Shown in pieces: positions 8,891-17,040 of a stretch of DNA of 64,000 bases. Source of the stretch: Streptomyces sp. NBC_01451 (GTDB taxonomy: Bacteria; Actinomycetota; Actinomycetes; Streptomycetales; Streptomycetaceae). Numbering within the stretch: position 1 is the stretch's first letter; every line of letters starts with the position of its first letter. The stretch is taken from contig NZ_CP109479.1 of assembly GCF_036227485.1 (NCBI RefSeq), positions 6,262,001 through 6,326,000 of the forward strand, read 5' to 3'. The notes under the pieces were generated by a model. It had not been told where the DNA came from. It saw only the letters and a list, made by a program, of their open reading frames with translations, and made no database searches. The position numbers and the translations under genes are program-made.

Positions 8891-9337
8891 TCAGGCCTTG
8901 ACGTAGAACTGGCTGATGGTGCGGTTCTTGACCTGGAACACGTTGTCGGCGCGCAGCATGCTGTTGCAGACGTCGTCACCGTGCTTGGAGTCGAGGATCT
9001 CCTGGGAGAAGTACTCGCAGGTCACGTTTTGCAGCCGCTGCCGGGAACCCCACTTCACACCGAGATTCACGGTCTCCTGTGGAGGGTTCCCGACCCTGTC
9101 GGTCCTGTTGATGGCGACGTCGCAGGAGACGCCGTCACTCTTGGGGACCTCGATGACCCGGGACCAGGTGACCTCCTGCTGGCCGTTGTTGTAGTAGCCC
9201 TTCCAGTAGTTCCCGCAGATACGGGAGCCCGACTGGGCCTCGGCGGTGCCGGGGACCGCGACCGCGAACAGTGCTCCGGCCGCGAAGGCGGCGGCCGCCA
9301 TCGTCGCCGTGCGCCGCTTCATGAACTTGAGCTTCAT
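8891..9337 (-). CDS. Small secreted protein, family A copy 1
   Basis: The 148-residue product has a Sec signal ending in PGTAEA. The mature protein of about 115 residues starts QSGSRICGNYW and has four Cys. It is a diverged paralogue of the gene at 10889-11329: both share the same first mature residues, a V(I/L)EVPK strand, and a C-terminal region with Cys-Glu and an NRT motif. I do not recognise the family. GGAGGAG lies upstream of the ATG. It is last in the A2-B2-B1-A1 series on the minus strand. Confidence 0.75.
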   Translation of the reverse strand: MKLKFMKRRTATMAAAAFAAGALFAVAVPGTAEAQSGSRICGNYWKGYYNNGQQEVTWSRVIEVPKSDGVSCDVAINRTDRVGNPPQETVNLGVKWGSRQRLQNVTCEYFSQEILDSKHGDDVCNSMLRADNVFQVKNRTISQFYVKA

Positions 9338-9442
9338 GCGTACTCCTCCAGGAGTGGAGAGCGAAGGGGAAGAGAGGACAGGGGAGGGCAGAGAGCCCCG
9401 GGGGATGGGGAGAGAGGGGGGAGGGGAGAGCGAACTGCCGGT

Positions 9443-10078
9443 TCACATACGGCCGTTGACGGCGTAACCGACCTTTTCCTTCTCGAAGACGTTGCGGGTC
9501 CAGTCGCCGAACCTGACGTTTCCGTTCCACTCGTAGGTGGTGCCGCCCTGGCAGCCGCGGTTCGTCTTGACCCAGCCGCCGGCGAAGTCGCCCTGGGTCC
9601 AGCGGCGGACCGCCACCTGAACAGGCTGTGCCACGTCGCCGCCCTGGAGATGCACGGTCCAGGTGAAGTTGGTGCTGATCTCGGTGGTCTTCTGGTAGCC
9701 GCCGACGAGGGAGACCACGGTGTTGTACCACTTCTTGGAGGGCGAGGTGGCGTTACCGAGGTCGACTCCGCCGCCGATGGCCCAGCCGGTGGTCGTGTTC
9801 TTCGACTTCGTCCAGGCGTAGTCGCAGGTCCGGCCGCGCGGGCACTGGAACTCGGTGCCGCGCCACACCCAGTCGTCCCAGGTGTTGCCGGCCCGCTGCC
9901 GGGTGATCGAGCGGGTGACGTTTCCGCCGCCGGTGCCGGGGACGATATTGGCCCCGTCGGAATAGCTCTGGCTGAAGCACTGGGTCGCGGCGCTCGCCGT
10001 GCCCTCTGTCGTGGCCAGCGTCGCGACGGCGAGAGCCCCGCACATCAGAACGCGATTGAACCAGGTTCTACTGGGCAT
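9443..10078 (-). CDS. Secreted beta-rich protein, family B copy 1
   Basis: The 211-residue product has a signal peptide ending ASA near residue 31. The mature protein is rich in Thr, Gly, Trp and Asn, with four Cys and alternating polar/hydrophobic strands (TTTGWAIGGG, GGYQKTTEISTNFTWTVHL). It is nearly identical to the protein at 10251-10886, and the last third is almost invariant down to the DNA. No enzyme motif is visible. The amphipathic, Thr-rich central strands loosely recall aerolysin-type beta-pore proteins, but that is only a visual impression. AAAGGAAA precedes the ATG. Confidence 0.75.
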   Translation of the reverse strand: MPSRTWFNRVLMCGALAVATLATTEGTASAATQCFSQSYSDGANIVPGTGGGNVTRSITRQRAGNTWDDWVWRGTEFQCPRGRTCDYAWTKSKNTTTGWAIGGGVDLGNATSPSKKWYNTVVSLVGGYQKTTEISTNFTWTVHLQGGDVAQPVQVAVRRWTQGDFAGGWVKTNRGCQGGTTYEWNGNVRFGDWTRNVFEKEKVGYAVNGRM

Positions 10079-10134
10079 GCTTGTTTCCTTTCCTGGAAAG
10101 GGAATTCGCTGAATGACTTATGAACGCTTCGAGA

Positions 10135-10166
10135 GAATCACCGAATCACCGAATCACCGAATCACC
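10135..10166. repeat. Tandem repeat, GAATCACC x4
   Basis: Four exact copies of the 8-mer GAATCACC sit in the 172-bp spacer between the two family B genes. Confidence 0.9.
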
Positions 10167-10250
10167 GGTTCACTGATTCGTCGATTTCAAGATTCACCGA
10201 GGCGTTGATACGTCGATACAGTCGACTGGCTGATGCACCGGTACGGCGGC

Positions 10251-10886
10251 TCACATTCGGCCGTTGACGGCGTAGCCGACCTTTTCCTTCTCGAAGACGT
10301 TGCGGGTCCAGTCGCCGAACCTGACGTTTCCGTTCCACTCGTAGGTGGTGCCGCCCTGGCAGCCGCGGTTCGTCCTGACCCAGCCGCCGGCGAAGTCGCC
10401 CTGGGTCCAGCGGCGGACCGCCACCTGAACGGGTTGTGCCACGTCGCCGCCGTTGAGATGCACGGTCCAGGTGAACGCAGTGGTCAACTGCGTGGTTTTC
10501 TGGTAGCCGCCGACGAAGGAAACCACGGTGTTGTACCACTTCTTGGAGGGCGAACTGGCGTTACCGAGATCGGTTCCGCCGCCGATGGCCCAGCCGGTGG
10601 TCGTCGTCTTCGACTTCTCCCACGCGTATTCGCAGGTCCGGCCGCGCGGGCACTGGAACTCGGTGCCGCGCCACACCCAGTCGTCCCAGGTGTTGCCGGC
10701 CCGCTGCCGGGTGATCGCGCGGGTGACGTTTCCGCCGCCGGTGCCGGGGACGATATTCGCGCCGTCGGAATAGCTCTGGCTGAAGCACTGGGTCGCGGCG
10801 CTCGCCGTGCCCTCCGTCGTGGCCAGCGTCGCGACGGCGAGAACTCCGCACAACAGGACGCGATTCCACCATGTGTTCTTGCGCAT
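10251..10886 (-). CDS. Secreted beta-rich protein, family B copy 2
   Basis: This is a same-length (211-residue) paralogue of the gene at 9443-10078, with roughly nine in ten residues identical. Differences cluster in the signal peptide and in the central strand segment (TTQLTTAF in place of TEISTNF). The start is only two bases after the stop of the family A gene upstream, so translation of the two is probably coupled, which pairs A and B as partners. Exported, four Cys, function unknown. The recent duplication could be under gene conversion, because the 3' thirds are almost identical. Confidence 0.75.
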   Translation of the reverse strand: MRKNTWWNRVLLCGVLAVATLATTEGTASAATQCFSQSYSDGANIVPGTGGGNVTRAITRQRAGNTWDDWVWRGTEFQCPRGRTCEYAWEKSKTTTTGWAIGGGTDLGNASSPSKKWYNTVVSFVGGYQKTTQLTTAFTWTVHLNGGDVAQPVQVAVRRWTQGDFAGGWVRTNRGCQGGTTYEWNGNVRFGDWTRNVFEKEKVGYAVNGRM

Positions 10887-10888
10887 GC

Positions 10889-11329
10889 TCAGTACACCTG
10901 CGACATCTCGCGGGGCGTACGGTTCGCCACCTGGCCGATGAGGTCCACCCGGTTCATGTCGAGGCAGGGGTCGTTCCCGTACTTGTCGCTGAACAGATCG
11001 CCGAATTCCTCGCAGGTCCAGGACCGTATGGCCTGACGCGGGTTCCACGTCACGGGGCCGTTGTAGCCCGGCAGGCTCCGGCCGTTGATGCTGTTCGTCT
11101 TGTCGATGACGCGGAGGCAGATGCCCAAGTCGACCTTGGGCACCTCCAGGACCTTGGCCATGATCCCGACCGTCTCTCCGTTGGCCCGGGCTGCCCAGTA
11201 ATTCCCGCAGATACGGGAGCCCGACTGGGCTTCCGCCGTTCCGGGCACCGTGACCGTGGTGGCGGCTGCGGCTGTGATCACGAGGGCGGCCAGGACCGCC
11301 TTGCGGTTGAACGGGAGTGTGATCGCCAC
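10889..11329 (-). CDS. Small secreted protein, family A copy 2
   Basis: The 146-residue product has a signal peptide ending AEA, and the mature start QSGSRICGNYW is identical to copy 1. Downstream the two diverge: this copy reads KVLEVPKVDLGICLRVIDKTN and ends in REMSQVY. It is first in the minus-strand series, two bases before family B copy 2. AGGAGA lies about 11 bases before the ATG. Function unknown; the pairing with B suggests a two-component secreted system. Confidence 0.75.
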   Translation of the reverse strand: MAITLPFNRKAVLAALVITAAAATTVTVPGTAEAQSGSRICGNYWAARANGETVGIMAKVLEVPKVDLGICLRVIDKTNSINGRSLPGYNGPVTWNPRQAIRSWTCEEFGDLFSDKYGNDPCLDMNRVDLIGQVANRTPREMSQVY

Positions 11330-11900
11330 TTTGTCTCCTGACTGTCCACGAAAACGGACCTCCAGTGAGATCCGAATTCGAAGGTTGGGGGGTGGTGGCC
11401 ATCAATATGGAGCCCTCCGGATGTGAAGTCAATACTTCCGGAACCGTTCGGAGGCGACTTATTTAAATGCTGATTGAATTCTTTTTTCGGGCAGGCGGAA
11501 GCGCCCCTTTCGCACCTGTTGAGAAATAGCAGGAAGGTGAGGAAAGAGGTCACGAAAAGGGAAGGGGGCAACGCTGATGAGGCAGGGGTGAAGAGCGGGT
11601 GATGTACGACTCCGAAAGAAGGTGGGGGGTCTCTGGAGGTGAATCCGTAAACGCACGGAAGGGCGAAAGTGGAAGAAGCGCAGCATCGAGGGAGGGCAGC
11701 ACTCTTTTAGTGCCCCCGTCCGAGGACCTCGCGCCCCGTTTTTTGATGTGAAGAAGTCGTGTGGGACTGGTCAAGTCCTGTGGGGAGACTTCTTCGGGGT
11801 TATGCGGCTCTGGTTCAGCGCTGATCATGCAGCCATGCGGCACGGTCGTCAAGATCGGGCGTGAACGGACTCAATGAACGAAACACTACCGAGGAGTCAC
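11330..11900. other. Non-coding, AT-richer upstream region of the secreted-protein cluster
   Basis: This stretch has lower G+C than its surroundings, with runs such as ATTTAAATGCTGATTGAATT near 11460. Short open frames on the minus strand lack codon bias and ribosome sites. It probably holds the promoter of the A/B cluster within its first 150 bp; I see no gene. Confidence 0.5.
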
Positions 11901-11909
11901 TACCGGGAA

Positions 11910-11928
11910 TTACCGAACCGTACGGTAA
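11910..11928. promoter_or_regulatory. Palindromic operator-like site
   Basis: TTACCG and CGGTAA flank a 7-bp centre, and inside lies the perfect palindrome ACCGTACGGT (11917-11926). Further TACCG copies occur just upstream. The form suits a TetR-type dimer, but no adjacent regulator gene exists and the target promoter is unclear. Confidence 0.3.
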
Positions 11929-11999
11929 CTACGTGCTCCAGTCCGGGAGTTGACGGTCCATAACTCCGCGACTTGGTAGGGTGGCCGGGTTCGCGAGAA

Positions 12000-12110
12000 C
12001 CGCGATCCGGGATCCCGCGGACCCGGTGTGACGGAGCTGTCTGAGGCAGCGTCAGCAACCCGGCTCGGCGGGCTGCCGCCACTTCGCCGTGGTGCCGACC
12101 GGCCGGCATG
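12000..12110 (+). ncRNA. SAM-riboswitch-like leader without an adjacent gene
   Basis: The plus strand carries CTGAGGCAGCGTCAGCAACC at about 12041-12060, followed some 30 nt later by GTGGTGCCGACC, with pairable G/C-rich arms between. The order 'TCAGCAACC ... GGTGCC' resembles the core of S-box/SAM-I and SAM-I/IV aptamers. That is a match by eye, not a covariance-model result. No plus-strand coding sequence follows for 1.2 kb, and the next gene is convergent. Confidence 0.35.
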
Positions 12111-12229
12111 GGGACGACGGCGTGAAGGGCGAGGTGCCCGAAGCGACGCCGGGGCACCCCGCCGGAGGGTCCGGACGGTCCGGCGGGTTCAGACGGTCCC
12201 GATGGTCCGGACGGTCCAAAAGCCGTGAC

Positions 12230-12625
12230 TCAGGCCCAGAACTCGTTGCTGCGATCGATGTCCTCGACGCACTCGTCGAGGTCGGTGATCTTGTCCCCGA
12301 CGATCCGGAAGACGATGGCGCCGGGCTCGTCGATCCGTCGGCCCTGGCGCTCGGCGGTGAAGCGGTGCACGGCGACCACGTGCCCCCGGCCGTCGACAAG
12401 GACGTTCGTCAGGGCGACGCGCATGGTCCCGGCCGTCTCCTCGCCGAGCCGACGGTACATGTCGATGATCGCGTCCTGGCCCTTGAAGTCCCCGGACAGG
12501 GGATGGCTACCGGGCACGTGGTGCGTGGCGTCCGCCGCCATCATTCCGCGCAGGGTGTCCATGTCACCGCGCGAGAAGGCGTCGAAGCCCTTGCGAATGA
12601 GGGCCGCGTGCGGGTGCTCAGTCAT
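12230..12625 (-). CDS. SnoaL/NTF2-like domain protein
   Basis: A 131-residue single-domain protein: N-terminal helices (HAALIRKGFDAFSRGDMDTLRGMM), then strands with HVPGSHPLSGDFKGQDAI and VHRFTAERQGRRIDEPGAIVFRI, typical of SnoaL-like polyketide cyclase / ketosteroid-isomerase folds. Such proteins bind small hydrophobic ligands or act as isomerases; nothing nearby indicates the ligand. AAGGTGGCG precedes the chosen ATG, so the 17-codon longer frame is rejected. Confidence 0.82.
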   Translation of the reverse strand: MTEHPHAALIRKGFDAFSRGDMDTLRGMMAADATHHVPGSHPLSGDFKGQDAIIDMYRRLGEETAGTMRVALTNVLVDGRGHVVAVHRFTAERQGRRIDEPGAIVFRIVGDKITDLDECVEDIDRSNEFWA

Positions 12626-13320
12626 GATGATCGCCACCTTTCGGTGTGTGGGCGATGTCCGACCGACGGGGCCCATTGTCCTCGGGTTCGAGGTGGTACG
12701 CAGGTCAGGAGCAGGTAGCTCGTGCCTCCACCGTTCCCTGCTCCGCCCTCGGCCGCTGCGTCGTGCGGCGCCCCGACCGGCTGTCGGGGAGAACCGGCCA
12801 AGGGCACCGAACCCGCCCTGGACGGGAAACCAGGGCAGGTGTCACCGGACGGTTGCCACAGAGCGGGTGTCACAGGGGGCGCCCTGGCACCCGCTGTGGG
12901 TTACGCGTGGCCCGGAGGGGCCCATGGCTGGGCGACACCTGCACGCGCCTGCGGCGGTCCGGCGGGTTCACGGGCGCCGGGTGGCCGTCGAGGACGCGAC
13001 ACAGGGCGCCGTGGAGGTGTGCGGGTATTCAGGTGTGCGGTTACGCAGGTGTTCGGCCTCGGCCGGCGAGAGCGACAGCCCGGCATCCGTCGCGCAGCGG
13101 GCCGCACGGCTGCGCGCCGGTGCTCTTGGCCCAGCGGGTAGGTCCAGTGGCGGTCCAAGCCTGATCGAGATCGCCGTCGGCGAGCAGGGCGCGGATTCTC
13201 AGGACGGCTTCGCCACCGCCACCGCCACCGCCACCGGCACCGGCGCTCCGCCCGGCCGTCGACGCGTTCGTCCGACAAATTCGCTGTCCGGCGGGTGGAG
13301 CGCCGTGGTACACAACCGCC
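12626..13320. other. Intergenic region without a convincing gene
   Basis: Open frames here lack ribosome sites and recognisable domains. A 6-bp tandem repeat (GCCACC, five units) lies at 13212-13241. The last 60 bp probably hold the promoter of the gene at 13321; a TACACA box sits seven bases before its GTG. Confidence 0.5.
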
Positions 13321-14094
13321 GTGCAAAACATCTTGGAGTTCCCCGAGGTCCTGCGGCTGATCGAAGACCGCTCGGCCGCGTTCCGCGCCGCGATCGCGTC
13401 CGCCCCCGACCTTGACGTCCAGGTCCCGAGCTGCCCGGACTGGACGCTGCGCGAACTGGCGCAGCACCTCGGCGACGGCCGCCGCCGTCAGGCCGCCATC
13501 GTCGCTGCGGGCCCGGGCGCTGAGCCCCCGGCGAGGACGGACCCGAAGGGCGCCCCGACCGCGCCCCGCGACCACGAAGCCCTGGACGCCTGGCTCGCCG
13601 AGTCGACCGAGCTCATGCTCGACGCGATGCGGGAGGCCGGCCCGGACCGGGGCTGCTGGACCTGGTGGGGCCGCTCGCAGGCCCCGCAGACCAGCGGAGC
13701 CGTGGCCCGGCACCAGATCCAGGAGCTCGCCGTCCACACCTACGACGTCCAGCTCACCCAGGGCGCCGCACAGCCGCTGCCGACGGACGTCGCGGTCGAG
13801 GGCGTCGACGAGTTCCTGACGACCGTCTCGGCGACGACCGTCCCCTGGCCGTTCAAGCCGGCAACCATCGACCTGCACGCGACGGAGGGCCGCTCCTGGC
13901 GCCTGACCCTCGACGCCGGCGGCGTCCGCTGCGACGACCTCGCCGCCGACGCGGAGCCGGGCGACATGGCGATACGAGGCGCGGCGAGCGAACTGATCCT
14001 CTACTTCTACGCGCGCACCCCGCTCGACGGCCTGGAGACCACCGGCGACACCGAGCCGATGGAGCAGCTCGCAGACTGGGACCCGAACGCGTAA
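13321..14094 (+). CDS. Mycothiol-dependent maleylpyruvate isomerase-family protein (DinB-like fold)
   Basis: The 257-residue product has an N-terminal four-helix DinB-type domain with CPDWTLRELAQHLGDGRRR, the usual metal-binding His region of this actinobacterial family, a second His-containing segment (RHQIQELAVHTYDVQL) near residue 140, and a C-terminal domain with GAASELILYFYAR. Members use mycothiol or bind metal; few have known substrates. There is no ribosome site before the GTG, but a TACACA box seven bases upstream suggests a leaderless transcript. Confidence 0.83.
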   Translation: MQNILEFPEVLRLIEDRSAAFRAAIASAPDLDVQVPSCPDWTLRELAQHLGDGRRRQAAIVAAGPGAEPPARTDPKGAPTAPRDHEALDAWLAESTELMLDAMREAGPDRGCWTWWGRSQAPQTSGAVARHQIQELAVHTYDVQLTQGAAQPLPTDVAVEGVDEFLTTVSATTVPWPFKPATIDLHATEGRSWRLTLDAGGVRCDDLAADAEPGDMAIRGAASELILYFYARTPLDGLETTGDTEPMEQLADWDPNA

Positions 14095-14195
14095 GACACG
14101 CACCCGTGACGCATCTGTCGGTGGTGCACGCTCCTGCGAGCACCACCGGGCCCGGGGCTATGGACATCGCGCGGCTGCGGGCATGCTTTGGGCAG

Positions 14196-14267
14196 CCTGC
14201 GGTCCTGCGGTCCTGCGGTCCTGCGGTCCTGCGGTCCTGCGGTCCTGCGGTCCTGCGGTCCTGCGGT
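14196..14267. repeat. Tandem repeat, CCTGCGGT x9
   Basis: Nine exact head-to-tail copies of an 8-bp unit lie in the spacer between the mycothiol-dependent enzyme gene and the LacI gene. The unit is not a multiple of three, so it is unlikely to be coding. Perfect copies suggest recent slippage. Confidence 0.95.
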
Positions 14268-14474
14268 TCAAGGGCGAAGGGCTCTCCCTTGTCCTATCGC
14301 CAGGTCGGCGGGCCGACCGCACCCGGTTCGAGGCTGTCATGGACCGGACCCGGGTGCCCCGTCCGGCCACCGCCCGGCGGGTGCCCCGCCCGGCCTCGCC
14401 CAACACCCGCCATCGTCGGCGCCGACAAGGGCTGCGGACGGGGAAGAAACCCGACCAGCCAGGCCTCACGCGAC

Positions 14475-14498
14475 CGAGGGGCGGAAAACCGCCCCTCG
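14475..14498. terminator. Terminator of the LacI gene
   Basis: A perfect 10-bp stem CGAGGGGCGG with an AAAA loop lies 35 bp beyond the stop of the minus-strand LacI gene. Confidence 0.75.
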
Positions 14499-14532
14499 CT
14501 CACCGCGCCACCCCCTACTTCCGCGTCACCGG

Positions 14533-15579
14533 CTACTTCCGCGGCACCCCCGAAGACCCCCGGACCATCAGCTCCCCCCGAACCGTGGCGATCCCCCCGG
14601 GCGGCGGTTCCTCGCGCCCCATGGCGATCCGCCCGGCCCGGGCTCCCGCCTCCGACAGCGGCAACCGCACCGTCGTCAGCGAAGGCACCGCGTCCACGCT
14701 GAACGGCAGGTCGTCGAACCCGGCGACCGACACGTCGTCCGGGATCCGTCGTCCCGACTCCCGGAGTGCCGCGCACGCGCCGATCGCGACGGAGTCGTTC
14801 GCGGCGACGACGGCCGTCAGGGACGGGTCCCGGCGCAGCAGCTCCAGCGTGGCCTCGTAGCCCGACCTGCGGTCGTACCGTCCGTAGACGGTCCACCGGG
14901 GGTCCTCGTCGATCCCGTGGACCGCCAGTGCCGCCCGGTGTCCCTCCAGCCGGTGCCGGGTCGTCGTCCGTTCCTCCGGGCCCGCGATGTACCCGAGCCG
15001 CCGGTGTCCGAGCCCGATCAGGTGCTCGGTCAGTTCCTGCCCGCCCCCGCGGTTGTCGAAGGTCAGCGCGATCGCCGACGTGTCCGGTGCCGGCGGGCGC
15101 CCGCACAGCACCACCCTCGTCCCGGCCTCCGCGAGCCGCCGCAGTTTCGCCGAGACGGCCGCGAGGTGCGGCGGGTTCTCCACCGCGCCGCCGGTCAGTA
15201 CGACCGCCGCCGCGCGCTGCCGCTGCAACAGGGTGAGGTACGTCAGCTCGCGCTCCGGGGAGCCGCCCGTGTTGCACACGACCGCCAGCCGCTCGCCGCC
15301 CGCGCGCCCGCCCGGGCCCGAGACCTCCGACTGGATGGCGCTCGCCATGATCCCGAAGAAGGGGTCGGCGATGTCGTTGACCAGAATCCCGACCAGGTCG
15401 GACGTGGCCGCGGCGAGCGCGCTCGCGGGGCCGTTCAGCACGTAGTCCAGTTCGTCCACGGCGCGCAGCACCCGTTCACGGGTGGATGCGGCCACGGGAT
15501 AGTTCCCGTTCAGTACGCGCGACACCGTCGCGGGCGAGACCTGGGCGCGGGCCGCCACGTCCGCCAGGGTCACCGTCAT
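14533..15579 (-). CDS. LacI-family transcriptional regulator
   Basis: The 348-residue protein has a helix-turn-helix at residues 4-23 (LADVAARAQVSPATVSRVLN), a hinge helix with PASALAAATS, and a periplasmic-binding-protein-like effector domain (VAANDSVAIGACAALRE, DVSVAGFDD). It is divergent from the oxidoreductase/DUF993/epimerase operon with a 303-bp shared spacer holding a LacI-type operator, so it most likely represses that operon until a sugar-like inducer binds. GGAGG precedes the ATG. Confidence 0.9.
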   Translation of the reverse strand: MTVTLADVAARAQVSPATVSRVLNGNYPVAASTRERVLRAVDELDYVLNGPASALAAATSDLVGILVNDIADPFFGIMASAIQSEVSGPGGRAGGERLAVVCNTGGSPERELTYLTLLQRQRAAAVVLTGGAVENPPHLAAVSAKLRRLAEAGTRVVLCGRPPAPDTSAIALTFDNRGGGQELTEHLIGLGHRRLGYIAGPEERTTTRHRLEGHRAALAVHGIDEDPRWTVYGRYDRRSGYEATLELLRRDPSLTAVVAANDSVAIGACAALRESGRRIPDDVSVAGFDDLPFSVDAVPSLTTVRLPLSEAGARAGRIAMGREEPPPGGIATVRGELMVRGSSGVPRK

Positions 15580-15767
15580 GTCGTCGTCCTCCGGTCGCGC
15601 AACGTGTCGCCTGTCGCGTCGCTGTAAGTTGTCGTATTTTGCGTCTTCAGGTCCATACCGATGCAGACCCTATGACCTCCGGCCCCCGCTGTTCGCCCCC
15701 TCGAACAATTCGGCGTCTCTGTGCTCTTGTCCAGACCGCTGCACAGAGGCTAGCTTCTCCCTAGATA

Positions 15768-15780
15768 GAAAGCGCTTGCT
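15768..15780. promoter_or_regulatory. LacI-type operator
   Basis: GAAAGCGCTTGCT contains the palindromic core AAGCGCTT (15770-15777) with the central CG expected of LacI/GalR operators. A half-like GCAACGCTTGCC follows. It lies about 105 bp upstream of the oxidoreductase operon and faces the divergent LacI gene. Confidence 0.6.
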
Positions 15781-15882
15781 GCAACGCTTGCCAGTAGGGC
15801 CGCCAGGGGCTGCTCTTCCACCGGGCGTACGCGGCGCGTACACCGCGTACCCCGCCCCTGTGGCACCTACGAAGGGAAAGAC

Positions 15883-17040
15883 GTGACACGCAAGACGGTG
15901 CGTATCGCCATGAACGGCGTGACCGGGCGCATGGGCTATCGCCAGCACCTCGTCCGCTCGATCCTCGCCCTGCGCGAACAGGGCGGTCTCGACCTCGGTG
16001 ACGGCACCGTGCTGTGGCCGGAACCGATCCTGGTCGGCCGCCGTGAACACGCGCTGAAGGCGCTCGCCGAGCAGCACGGCCTGGACCCCGAGAACATCTC
16101 CACCGACGTCGACGAGGTCCTCGCCGACCCGACCGTCGACATCTACTTCGACGCGCAGGTCACCTCCGCGCGCGAGGAGTCGATCCGGAAGGCCATCGCG
16201 GCGGGCAAGCACATCTACACGGAGAAGCCCACCGCCACCGGCCTCGAAGGCGCGCTGGAGCTGGCCCGCCTCGCGAACGCCGCCGGTGTGCGCCACGGCG
16301 TCGTCCAGGACAAGCTGTTCCTCCCGGGCCTGCTGAAGCTCAAGCGGCTCATCGACGGCGGCTTCTTCGGCCGCATCCTCTCCGTCCGGGGCGAGTTCGG
16401 CTACTGGGTCTTCGAGGGCGACTGGCAGTCCGCCCAGCGCCCGAGCTGGAACTACCGCTCCGAGGACGGCGGTGGCATCGTTGTCGACATGTTCCCGCAC
16501 TGGGAGTACGTGCTGCACGAGCTGTTCGGCCGGGTGAAGTCCGTCCAGGCGCTCACCGCCACGCACATCCCGCAGCGCTGGGACGAGAACGACAAGCCGT
16601 ACGACGCCACGGCCGACGACGCCGCCTACGGCATCTTCGAGCTGGAGGGCGGCGCCATCGCCCAGATCAACTCCTCCTGGACCGTGCGCGTCAACCGCGA
16701 CGAGCTGGTGGAGTTCCAGGTCGACGGCACGGAGGGCTCGGCCGTCGCCGGTCTGCGCAACTGCCGCGTCCAGCACCGCAGTTCGACTCCGAAGCCGGTC
16801 TGGAACCCGGACATCCCGGCGACCTACTCCTTCCGCGACCAGTGGCAGGAGATCCCGGACAACGCCGAGTTCGACAACGGCTTCAAGGCCCAGTGGGAGC
16901 TGTTCCTCAAGCACGTCTACGCCGACGCGCCCTACCAGTGGGACCTGCTGGCCGGCGCCCGCGGTGTCCAGCTCGCCGAACTGGGCCTGAAGTCCTCGGC
17001 GGAGGGCGTCCGTCTCGACGTTCCGGAGATCTCGCTGTGA
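15883..17040 (+). CDS. Gfo/Idh/MocA-family NAD(P)-dependent oxidoreductase
   Basis: A 385-residue protein: N-terminal Rossmann domain (MNGVTGRMGYRQHL), the family EKPTA motif near residue 112, and a C-terminal substrate domain with a GGGIVVDMFPHWEYVL helix carrying the catalytic-region Asp and His. Members oxidise or reduce hydroxyl groups of sugars and cyclitols. It is first gene of a three-gene operon under the divergent LacI regulator; the next start overlaps its stop (GTGA). GAAGGGAAAG precedes the GTG start. Confidence 0.87.
   Translation: MTRKTVRIAMNGVTGRMGYRQHLVRSILALREQGGLDLGDGTVLWPEPILVGRREHALKALAEQHGLDPENISTDVDEVLADPTVDIYFDAQVTSAREESIRKAIAAGKHIYTEKPTATGLEGALELARLANAAGVRHGVVQDKLFLPGLLKLKRLIDGGFFGRILSVRGEFGYWVFEGDWQSAQRPSWNYRSEDGGGIVVDMFPHWEYVLHELFGRVKSVQALTATHIPQRWDENDKPYDATADDAAYGIFELEGGAIAQINSSWTVRVNRDELVEFQVDGTEGSAVAGLRNCRVQHRSSTPKPVWNPDIPATYSFRDQWQEIPDNAEFDNGFKAQWELFLKHVYADAPYQWDLLAGARGVQLAELGLKSSAEGVRLDVPEISL

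Noticed and set aside
11459-11852. Minus-strand open frames in the AT-richer spacer
   Set aside because: No G/C third-position bias, no ribosome site, no domain.
12646-13164. Plus-strand frame of about 170 codons between the SnoaL-like and mycothiol-dependent genes
   Set aside because: Cys/Arg/Gly-rich composition typical of a G+C-rich non-coding frame; no start signal.
14196-14267. CRISPR-like look of the CCTGCGGT array
   Set aside because: Head-to-tail 8-bp units with no spacers; simple tandem repeat.
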